DNA from: Sycon ciliatum
Lineage: Eukaryota; Porifera; Calcarea; Leucosolenida; Sycettidae
Direction of reading: 5' to 3'
DNA length: 64,000 nt
Assembly: GCF_964019385.1 (NCBI RefSeq)
Contig: NC_088645.1
Location: 32,573,517-32,637,516, forward strand
The notes under the pieces are model-generated. The model was not told where the DNA came from. It did not search any database and saw only the letters and a list, made by a program, of their open reading frames with translations. The position numbers were made by a program, and so were the translations under genes. Below are positions 25,220 through 35,154 of this stretch, in pieces. Within the stretch, counting starts at the first letter, position 1, and every line of letters starts with the position of its first letter.

Positions 25220-28200
25220 GTTTTGCAGTTCGATGAAACAATGAGGATGTACGAGCGGTATTGCCTACGACATAGGCCTAACCGCCAAACGCGTGAATTG
25301 TTTACAGGTCTCAGCACCATGGTGGAGTTTGGCACACTTCGCATCTTGTTAATTGGTCGCGCTCATGCCGGAAAGAGTGCTACAATCAACAAATTCCTGG
25401 AGGTATTCGGACAGCCAGAGACGCAACAGGTTAATCTGCCATATTCTTGCATTCACCAATTCCTGACATCTTGGCCGAGTGTTGTCCTGGAAATCTGGTC
25501 TCGAAGTAGAATACAAGGCTGGCTTGAAGAAAGTGCATATCCGCCTTGAGCATGCTATTGCCGCTACAATATCAATTTATATTTCTGCTACAGCAGAGTT
25601 ACACCTTATATAACATCGTTCCAAAAAGAAGATAATGATGGCAATTAGTGTGAAGTAACTACAAGAGAGTTGAACCGAAAACAGAATTATGTAAGACCTT
25701 ATACCTGTCGTGCACCGCATCAAAATAGTGTGTCAAATAATGAAGTAAGAAATTAATAATAAAAAAACTACTTTGTAACTCGGATGTTGAGCCATAAATA
25801 AATGTAGAAAGGAAAAGGACATAAGGATACGAGTTAAGAGTAACTCTCCATCACTGTAACTGGATACTATAGCTACTTTGAGGTAAATTTTAATCAGGCT
25901 TGCCGATAGGGAAGTACTGTATGCAGTTTGTAGGCCCCTCTTGTTGCATGCAAGTGTGAAATGTTCTGTACTCGTAGTGGGCACCCAGAGCAGCAAGGAG
26001 TCGACAGGCCAGTTACTTACCAAAGGGGGATTTGCGAGCCTGCTGTGAAGGAAACCACACACACTCATAAAACTAATGTCATACAGAACTGGATTCATGT
26101 AAATGACTCCGAACTGGCTATGATAATAGCGTGTTGAAAACCGATAAAAGCATTCTTTAAATTGTACTGCGCACCCTCATCTACGATTTTAATGCTGGTG
26201 AGGAATGCCAGTCTACAATTAACAGTGTGGTTATAAGATCACCCGAAACCTCGTTATATAGAATAACAAACATTTGATTGACCCCAACCGGTAGATTTTG
26301 ACTGGGGTATTGTTTGGTTTTTGGCAAATGCCTTGCAGGAATATGATTCTGGAGAAGGTGACAAGCGTGTAACGGATGTACTGCTGGAAGCGGCCGACAT
26401 TGCTGGAGAAGGAGGAGTTTTCTTGAGATCTCCCCAGGGCCAGAGTGATGACTATCGCATGAATGCTACCAAGGTCCGCGCTCTCTTCACCAATCAGCTG
26501 CGCGACGGTGATATCTATAAACGAGAAATCAGGCAAACTGCTGAAAACTACACGCCTGATGAATGCCATGCTGTCCTGCACATCATCCGGGCAGACCACG
26601 TAATTATCACGGATATGCTAGACGAGGAGCTGGATGAATTGAGGTGCACCCAAGATGTCCTGCGTGAACTTGGTACGTGCGGGCATGCTTAATTTCAAAC
26701 ACCCTTGTGGAGGTCTAATTCTTCTCCTACCAGTATGCGTATTTTGCATGCAGTGGGATTTAATTACATGTAGTTCCATTCCTGTTTACGCTAATGGCAT
26801 ACAACGTATAGTCTTTCGTACTGTGAATATGACCCTTATTGACACAAATTGGGATAAGAAGTAGTTCAGCAGTTCGGGCGTTCCCTTCCTTTTTGTCCAT
26901 GTGGGTCCATCTTATCAGACTTCTATGTAATGAGTAATGAAATCGAGGAGTGTGTGTGTGTGTGTGATTGGGAGGGGGGGGGGGGCTAGGACAAATACCA
27001 GTCTTGACTTACTGCTTGTACAGTACGAGGGGGGAGGGGGGGGGGGGCATGGGACAAATACCAGTCTTGACTTGCTGCTTGTACAGTACGAGGGGGGAGG
27101 GGGGGGGGGGCATGGGACAAATACCAGTCTTGACTTGCTGCTTGTACAGTACGAGGGGGGGGGGGGGGCATGGGACAAATACCAGTCTTGACTTGCTGCT
27201 TGTACAGTACGAGGGGGGAGGGGGGGGTCATGGGACAAATACCAGTCTTGACTTGCTGCTTGTACAGTACGAGGGGGGAGGGGGGGGGGGCATGGGACAA
27301 ATACCAGTCTTGACTTGCTGCTTGTACAGTACGAGGGGGGAGGGGGGGGTCATGGGACAAATACCAGTCTTGACTTGCTGCTTGTACAGTACGAGGGGGG
27401 AGGGGGGGGGCATGGGACAAATACCAGTCTTGACTTGCTGCTTGTACAGTACGAGGGGGGAGGGGGGGGGGCATGGGACAAATACCAGTATTGACTTGCT
27501 GCTTGTACAGTACGAGGACATTATGTGTTACATGTATAACCAACCCTGGGCTATAAGGAACTAATTATCCTGCACAATGGTGGCTGTTATATCAGGGGTC
27601 GACTGTGCATATTCACATCAAGGGTATGCACGCATGCGCACAAACTGCATTGCTCTTGTTCATTATGCAAGCTTCATGTCAGTCCTGACCATTTACAGAA
27701 TTAAAAAGAATCAAAACATTGCCCAAAAATGGTTTTATTCCATCCAACAGATTCAGTTGTCAGAGTGGTTGCTGAACCGCGTCAGACTAAATGTTTTGCT
27801 TGGTCCTAATGTAGTTTACATCAAATTTGATATATATGTGCTTTGTTCTTTAGGTGTTGTTCCTGTGACGATAATCACGAGGTCTGGAGAGGAAGAGTAC
27901 AAGGATAGTGACATGGAACTCCGGCGGCAGGTAGCAGCACGTCTGATAGGCTCGCCACTGGAGTACACGTTCACCATCGACAACACTAAGCCCGAAGATG
28001 ATCCGATTCGCCTGGAGAGGTTGCGCCTGACGCTGCTGCTGGCGTTACGGGCCAGTGTGATCCTAGCCGAACAGAGACTCCACCGCAAGGAGCTGCAGAG
28101 ACGTCGAATTGCCCGACCACAGCCATCTGAGGACGGTACGTGACATTATTCACAAGTTCGTTTGTCCTGTCCCATTGACATTTTAGTTTGGGGTACACCT

Positions 28201-29024
28201 GTACATTTTTTAAATATTTTTCTACATCTACTTGTAAGTTTCTTAGTTTCTCAAATTGCCATGGATGTCTGTGAGGCAAAAAGCATGAATCATCGAGCGG
28301 CATAATTATGTGCATTTTGCATTGTGTAAAATCGTCTTGCTCTCGTAATCTCCACACTTGGTTCAATTTCCTCTGATGATACGATCAAGAAATAAACCTG
28401 AAACCTTTTGTCACCTGCGTGGATTCACAGGAAGCGTGAGTTACCAAGTCTGAAGAAAATGTTCAATTGTCTCTGCTGGAATGACAGCTGCACCATAGCT
28501 CAAGTGGTTATAGCATTGCTGGCCTCAAGCGAACGCCCCTGGTTCGAGTCCTGGTGGTAACAGTCGATTTTTTCTTCCGACCTTACCTGTGTTTTTTTTA
28601 ATCTTCTCCCTCAAATCAGTGAATCTTTTTTTGTTCACTTTTTCAACTTTCAGGAAAGTACGTCGTGGCAGCATTTCTCAAGTCCATTGCCTCACGATTT
28701 GGGTGGCCGTCCACGCTACTGGAAGATGTAGAGCAGCGCTTGGCTGCAGTATGGCTGAATAGAAGAAAGAAGAACTTGGTGGACGGCGATTTCATCACCC
28801 CGGCTGAGTTTGTCTCAATACTGGCCTCCCGGAACAAAGAAGTATGGGACAGAATCTTCCCGCCTCTGGCCGCTGATGCATTGGAAGCACAGGTGAAGTC
28901 ACAGCTGCACGGCTTTGCTGAGGACTGTGGGCTAACGAACTACGCTGAACTCGCCCTTCCTACTGTCGCCGATCGTGAGTTGGTCACCGCATACCTAGAA
29001 GCCTGCCCACCAAGGGAGGAATAG
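21792..29024 (+). CDS. Gene B, block 1: P-loop GTPase-like protein, ~399 aa by minimal model
   Basis: Exons: 21792-21803 (ATG GAA AAA TGG, tentative start), 25229-25429, 26339-26672, 27854-28135, 28654-29024 (TAG). The last four are well supported: pyrimidine-tract acceptors, GT donors, phases 0, 0, 1, 1, and identical lengths in block 2. The protein has Walker A LLIGRAHAGKSATINKF early, an acidic middle, then a strand/helix pair and RELGVVPVTIITRSGE, where TRSG occupies the place of the T/NKxD specificity motif. A later helical region is rich in Arg/Leu. The order is reminiscent of AIG1/IFI44-type GTPases, but the family is not certain. No membrane segment is seen. The first long exon follows a (GT)n acceptor tract. 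The 5' end is the weakest part. Confidence 0.75.
22558..22735. repeat. Dispersed repeat (family M4), gene B intron
   Basis: It starts ACAGTGAAACCTGTCTAAG and continues with CGACCAC and GGTGGTCTCC words. It is shared with block 2 (50937-51110) and related to 36909-37087. This AAACCTG...TAAG-CGACCAC type is a MITE-like family. Confidence 0.6.
22747..24992 (+). mobile_element. 5'-truncated LINE inserted into gene B intron (block 1 only)
   Basis: Block 2 has an empty site here (GCATCCTGGAG). In block 1 the insert is flanked by ATCCT on both sides, a 5-bp target duplication. The left part encodes the C-terminal half of a non-LTR reverse transcriptase after the catalytic box (LVLNAKKSNVLVF, SAKYLGILIDE), then a shifted frame with AQNRAARAVFG and a typical C-terminus up to the TAG at 23476-23478. 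The 3' end is AATAAAATCAATCAATC, a CR1-like tail. A different element (23651-24656) is nested in the 3' UTR. A frameshift near 23040 makes it dead. Confidence 0.85.
23651..24656. mobile_element. Fold-back element FB1, tandem two-unit copy nested in the LINE
   Basis: A ~479-bp unit is present twice (23652-24130, 24131-24545), followed by an inverted copy of its start (24545-24656), so the element is closed by ~110-bp inverted ends (AAGGGTTTGCTCCCCACAC / GTGTGGGGAGCAAACCCTTT). The same 14 bases AGCTGTGTACATCA flank it on both sides (23637-23650, 24657-24670). No coding capacity is seen. Confidence 0.75.
25180..25218. repeat. (GT)n microsatellite at a gene B acceptor
   Basis: About 19 GT units end 10 bp before the exon starting at 25229. 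In block 2 the run is shorter (51324-51348). Confidence 0.9.
26945..27520. repeat. G-rich minisatellite, nine ~60-bp units (gene B intron)
   Basis: The word GTCTTGACTT, or one variant, recurs at 27001, 27064, 27126, 27184, 27244, 27306, 27366, 27426 and 27487. Each unit has a run of 7-12 G, a CATGGGACAAATACCAG block and a TTGTACAGTACGAG block. Block 2 has a single unit (~53068-53128). Long open frames across it are by-products of the repeat. Confidence 0.95.
28488..28562 (+). ncRNA. tRNA-like sequence (SINE head or decayed tRNA), block 1
   Basis: It contains an A-box TAGCTCAAGTGG and a perfect B-box GGTTCGAGTCC at tRNA-like spacing, followed within ~10 bp by TTTTTT. The acceptor stem pairs only partly and the T-stem has a T-T mismatch, so a functional tRNA is doubtful. 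It sits in the last intron of gene B. Block 2 has the same element with an altered A-box (TAACCCAAGTGG). Confidence 0.5.
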
Positions 29025-29496
29025 ACAAAAGAAATAATAGATCCACGTTTGCTGTGGTCAGGCACGACCCATGCTATCCGCTTGTCAGAGAGTGGTAAAC
29101 GATTAAAAATTGAAAGATTCACTAGATGTACTGCTAGTTTGTAAGTGTTCAAGCATTCTTTGCATATTGAGGTAGTGGTATATGTATATCAGCATTTCAA
29201 ACTGTTTTTAAATCTCGATTTCTCAATGTAAAATGAATAGAATTTTATGTTCGTATGTCTTTACCTATAGAAACAAATTGCCACTCACTTTCACATCAGC
29301 ATCTCAATTACTTTTTATGTGGAACTTTCTTTCGATACTTACTAACCTACATTTTCAGCTTCACACTTTCCTTCGCTACGACGGGTTTTTTTCCAATATG
29401 AATGAACATTGCTCTTCATAGATTTAAATTGTGTGAATGGTATGCGAGCCAGCATTAGCTGGACTTTACGTAAAGAGATCCCAATTTAGTGATTCT

Positions 29497-30060
29497 CCCT
29501 TCCATCCTGTAACTTCATGCATTTTAGTTCTTTCCCAGTGGCCACGAACTCCAATCTGGTTAGAGGAGGAAAAGGGTGGTTAGACCGAGTGCACTCGGCC
29601 AACGTGAGGTCTCAGATTCATAGTGAACTCGAGGTACAATTGTCATGAGAGAAAAAGAGGAGAGGGGGGGGGGGGGGAATTAGTTTGAATGCCAGGGGGG
29701 CCGTATGAATAAAAAGCGAATCACAATGGCTTTCGTTAAAACCTTTTTCTGCGCTATTTCTCTCCCCATCTCGTCAGGCTAGATTATGCTCATTTCAGGT
29801 CGGGGTTAACATCGGTAATCCCTTCCATCCTGTTACTTCATGCATTTTTAGTTCTTTCCCAGTGGCCACGAGCTCCAATCTGGTTAGAATTAAGGAGAAA
29901 AGGGTGGTTAGACCGAGTGCATTCGGCCAACGTGCGGTCTCGAATTCATAGTGAACTCGAGGTACAAATGTCATGAGAGGAAAAGAGGAGGAGAGGGGGG
30001 TAGTTTGAATGCTAGGGGGCACGTATGAATGAAAAGCGAATCACAATGGCTTTCGTGAAA
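29497..30060. repeat. Tandem duplication, period ~323 bp (block 1 only)
   Basis: The segment starting CCCTTCCATCCTGT at 29497 restarts at 29820, including GACCGAGTGCACTCGGCCAA and a G-run. Block 2 has one copy (56058-56290). The inner TTGGCCGAGTGCACTCGGTC-like palindrome is conserved. Confidence 0.85.
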
Positions 30061-30269
30061 ACAAGCATCGAGTCTATATAACCATAATAAAAAGTAGTAT
30101 TAATTTTAAACACAATGTTTCAGGAACGGAAATGTGCTATTAACGGCCTGATAGATGCTGGACATTGCCTGAGAAAAAGCTGCGAAATATGAGAGAGAAT
30201 GTATATCAGGCACACGTTGTAAACAACCAAGCAACATTAGACTGTGATCTACGCATTTTGAATGTCTCA

Positions 30270-33200
30270 TTAGTATTGACACAAATCATAGGTACGTGGA
30301 GTGCAATATAGGCAAAATTGGCTTTCTTCCTGTCGGCTGAATACTTTGTGAGGACGATGTGCACCGACATGCTTGCTAGTTTTCGTGTGTAAACACCCAT
30401 ATGAGATGATACATGAAAACAACCAGGCCAAAAGCACCAACAATGATGCCCAGGACAACGAGGCCAGCAAATCTAGCATCCTGGAAATATGGTTCTTTTC
30501 GTGCCTAGAAACATGAAAACGAGAAGGCAGAGAGATAGAAACCGGACTAGTAAAGCACATCTGAACGTTATAACTGTCTAGTAACAGTTTGATAACGTGG
30601 GCGTAGTGAAATGATCTAAGACCCTGGTTGAAAAAGAGAGGGTACCAAGGCCATGTCTGGTTTGGAAGCGGAAGGATTTTTACTGCCATACAGTGCACCC
30701 TACCGCTAACTGAAAGCTCGTGGCCAGAGACCAGGGATGCAGTTGATGAAATTTTCAGGCTTTGACCACTTTCGAGGTGGTTCTGGCATACTCACCTCCT
30801 ATCCCTGGTAATGGTGGTACTCTAAGGAACTAAACTCGGTGGATTTGGGTCTAACGTTGACCGGTATGTTTCCTGTTTTTGATCCGATGAGAGAAATAAT
30901 GAATTGTTTTTTATCCTTTTTTACTGGGCGAAACTGGGATAAAAATCTAAGTTCTTTGGTGAAACATCACTTCCGCGTTCGGTGTGTTATGCTACGCAAA
31001 ATGTATCCCCCCCCCCCCCGGCTCGGTGCTGGAGAGAACAGCAATAAGAGGCAAAGGACAATTACGAGAAAAGAAAATAGAAGGAGAAGCCAGAGGGCCA
31101 GATAGTCTTGTAAACTGTGGCGTCGTTACCATGCGACAGTTGCACAAGCCCCAGGGCAGTATCTTGGGCCATACGCTGTTTTTAATTATGTGAATGACGC
31201 TGCCGATGATCTTGTTGGCAATGCTAAGCTTGAAGCCTATGTGGATGATACAACACTATACAGTTAAGTGTCCTCAGCTCATTGCCCTCGGGAACCTGGA
31301 CAGACCTTGCAGGTATCTACACACCGCCTGCATGAGTGGGGTTGCCAGTGGAAAGTATCGTGCGATCCCCCAGGCTATGGCTGCTGCCCTCCGAAGCATT
31401 CACCTAGACCTACCCCAATCCTGTTTGGTGGCACCCCTGTACCGGATGAAACCAACATATCATTGCTTGGAGTTCGATTTGGCTCCAAATTGCTAGTCAC
31501 TTCAGGACCGTGACCATCCACGCCCAGCAGCGCCTGGGCTTTCTCAGACGAGCGGCTCACATTCTAACGCCAGGTGACCGAACGATTGTCTACAAGGCAT
31601 TCGTGAGGCCCCTGATGGAGCATGCCCCGCTTGTGTCGATGGGCACGCTAGCCAGCCACATTCAACGCCTGGATAATGAGTGTTCAACGCCGCGCACTGC
31701 GGATCATTGTCCCTGGAGCAATTCTTCCCAGTCTGGCTGTCCGCCGGACTGTTGCTGCTCTCTCGTGCATGTACAAATTGCATTTCATTACTGGTCCTCC
31801 GCAGCTACTTGCTGTATTGCCACCGCATCGCGTTTCTCTTGCCAACCCCAGAACCAGGAACGAGCACAATAATGCCAATAGCCTGTCAACTGTCAGATAC
31901 GCTCCCCGTCTCAGCTCCATCCGTCGTGAAGAGGTCGTTCCCATACTGCTGTATTGGTGCATAGAACACCCTTCCTGACAGGCTGCTGTCGTAACGCCCG
32001 CACAAAAAAGGTTTTCCATCATTCAAGACAAAGGTCTACCGACAGCTGAAAGACAGCAACTGGTACTGGGCAACTGATTCCCTGTAATTTTCGAGCTCTC
32101 TGCTTCCCGGACCCACCTGGTACCTGGCTTTGCTCAGAGTGCTCAGCTGTGTTTGGCATACATCAGCAATCCAAACACTGGTATTTCACAATCTCTTTAT
32201 TTTTCTTGTTTCTATTTTTCTAAACCATAAGTACCGAAGGATGTACCCAGAGTGCTGACAGTGCTCAACACCACAAAGGCAGAGCGTAATACACAATAGA
32301 ACAACAAGGACAATCAAGGCTTGTTTGCTGCTACTTTAAGTTTCATGCTTACGCAAAAATCAGGAAACTTGCCTGATGATTGCGTAAGCATGAAACTTAA
32401 AGTAGCAGCAAACAAGCCTTGATTGTCCTTGTTGTTCTGTTGTGTAAACAATAAGTAAACATATACCGGCACTTTTACCTGCACTGTACCCATTCTACTT
32501 CCCCATAGCTAGATCTAGCTTCGCTTTATCCTTTCTGTTTCCTTTTTCGTGGCGCTTGCTCCTAGTGTTGAAAGCAATACCTTTTGTCCGTGGAGCCCCT
32601 GGCACCTCACCATCACTGCTGCCCAGTGGAGCCCCTACTCAGTAGCTGTTCTTGTCCACATAATAAATTATTAAATTTTATTATACGAGTTGGCTTTGTG
32701 AGTAATAGTAAATACATGAATTAAAAATTAAAACAATTACACACGCGCACACGCACACACTCCTTACCGGTGAACTGCCGCATTTCTGAAGCAAACCAAC
32801 AGCAATGGTACAGAAACACAATCAGCCATACGTCATAGTTGAAGTAGGTTATGACATATGTCAAACTCCCGGAACCAACTATGAATTTGGAATGATTTTT
32901 CTGGTTTTTGTTTGGAAATTTGTGAAGAAATCTGGTACCATTCATTTGATAATAGAGAGTTTATGCTTGTTAGATCACACGTTGCAACGCGAGATTTCAA
33001 CGCGACAGAGTGCTAAATCACAGTGAAAAGAAGCGGGTCCAAGCACGTTTTTTTCTCATTTTCGAAATTGAACAGCGCGAAGCGCAAACTCTCTACTGAA
33101 GAATGAAAACGTGAATTTCTCGGTGGGATCAGAATCGGAGAAGATACATGGCACCAAGGCACGCTCTAAGTGCTCGTAGTGCATGTTCGGGAATTAGTAG

Positions 33201-35100
33201 CGCTAAGCACTGCTGGTACCTTAGAGTTAGGGGGTCTGAAGAGGGTCTATCCACAACTTTTCAATGAAAACAATAAAATAGCGGGAACAGTCACCAGTCA
33301 GGTATGCACACAGTTAAGTTAAATAACTCACCAACAGTATCGCCGTGAATTCATCTGCAACAGCTTGAGGTGGCTGGGAATTCCACGACACAATGCCAAC
33401 CTTCTCCAAATCCTTTTTGCTAAGCATCGTGGCGCTCTCCTCAATCATCCTCGCTGATCGGCCTTCGTCAATGTCCTGGCCAGGTTTCATGAAGCCAATG
33501 TCGAAACAAAGGCAAAAAACAACGTGGTCAAAGTCTGGAAGACAAACGGCGAGAGAAAACAGCAAATACAAGAGGTTCTTGATAATGTCAAAGGCTATTA
33601 ATTTTTGTGCCCCTCTAATAGAGGCTCGTTGATTAAAGCACATATTTATACGTTCAAACATACTATTATAATCACTAATGGCCAGAAACAAACAGAATAC
33701 CCCCCCATAATATTGGGTTCCTCAGTTTCTTAATAGAAAAACAATTCACGAGAAAGGTGTTTGCTCCCCACACTGGCGCTCGTGCTTTCGGGCCGACTTG
33801 ACGTGAAACTGAACTAACTCAAGACTCCCACCCAGAGCACGTAATTAGTCGATCGAGCCTTCGACTCGCCAAACCTGCAAAAAGCGCCACTCCCGTCCCT
33901 GCTCAATACACAGGGTTTCGGAGAACTCAACTCCTATCAACTGAGCTTGTGTAGGCTCAGAGGTGTGTGCTTCCTTGCAGGTTTGCCGAGTCGAAAGTTT
34001 GATGGACTTCCTGTGTGCTCTGGATGGCCGTGGTGAGTTAGTCAAGTGTCAGGTCAAGGCGGCGGCGCAAGCTCCGTTGTGGAGAGCAAATACCTTTCAT
34101 AGAGAATATCATCGCCTAAGTCGCTACCGCCATCTTAAATAATCAAATTCAAAACAATTGTTTGCTGTCGTGTAATTTAGTTGCATTGTCCATGTACAGT
34201 CGAATACCTCTGATTCAACCAGAGGGACATTTATGAAACGGGACAAATTGGGGACAATTATTTAAAACCCCTTCGAGGTACTAACGACGTATCCAATAAC
34301 AACGCACCTGTCAGGTTTTGACACAATCTGGCGAGCTTTCCATTCACCCTGTTGTAGACCAGATCTGCGGTGTCGACGATAACTGCAATGTTCAATGTGT
34401 TATCGCTCCCGTCGCCTCCACTCTTTGCAGTGCCACGGCAGGCATCTTTGGCTCCTTGTGGGATACCTTCGCCCGGTCTCCATTTTGTCAAACTGACCTG
34501 CTGCACTCCGCTGATGTGAGGGATGCACGTGTCCTGGAACCGGGAGATCTGAATAGTTCGAGAACACAGTACAATTTCATTCCTTTCATGCAATACGTCC
34601 TACAACATAGTCTCAACAGTACAGTTTTTTGGCTCCAACGAATGCGGCCAGGGGCGGTGAAGCCCAATATTTAGAATACTAACCATCGGGAACCAACTTT
34701 TCTGATCATTAACAATACAGGTCTGCCAAATGAACACGTCTCGACTTCTTGAGTGTGATACGGCCTAGCAACGTCCCCTCCCTCGCCCTGGTCCCCTTCT
34801 TCCCCTGCAGGCATATTTTCCCCGTGCATGCGGAAGCGGGTATCTTTATGAACTTGAACTAAGCCGGACTATGCCTGCGGGAAAAAGTTGATATACAAAT
34901 AATGCAGTACATTGAATGATCCTATGTCTTGGACTGAGAAGCAAATTAACTGTAGTTAAGATTGCTGAATTTCATCACCAGTGCTGATAGGTTGATGCAC
35001 ATCTGTCTCCCTATCTCACTCACTAGTTCCCTCTCACACACTCACTCATGCTCCTTATGTCTGTCTCTCTCACACACTCTCTCTCTCGCCCTCTCTCTCC

Positions 35101-35154
<54 letters not shown>

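Larger units (their letters stand above)
15338..33634. repeat. Segmental duplication, block 1 (direct)
   Basis: This ~18.3-kb block is collinear with 40345-59300 in the same orientation. Homology starts near TACATGTACACGTACGCGTG (partner ~40345) and stops within GTGCCCCTCTAATAGAGG (partner GTGCCCCTCGAATAGAAG). Exons of genes A, B and C and most introns match closely. By-eye counts in the gene B exons give 5 differences in 371 bp (last exon) and 8 in 334 bp (second listed exon). Block-specific insertions are annotated separately. Confidence 0.95.

Noticed and set aside
27001..27500. Regular ~60-bp spacing suggestive of a CRISPR array
   Set aside because: The whole unit repeats with no unique spacers, and the setting is a eukaryotic intron.
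26968..27564. Long open frames (~185-198 codons) on both strands
   Set aside because: They run through the G-rich minisatellite; the repetitive sequence and opposite-strand openness show they are by-products.
28488..28562. Functional tRNA gene
   Set aside because: The acceptor stem does not pair fully and the second copy has a changed A-box; kept only as tRNA-like.
31375..31560. Minus-strand frame conserved in both blocks
   Set aside because: It is antisense to the LINE RT fragment; conservation follows from the duplication.
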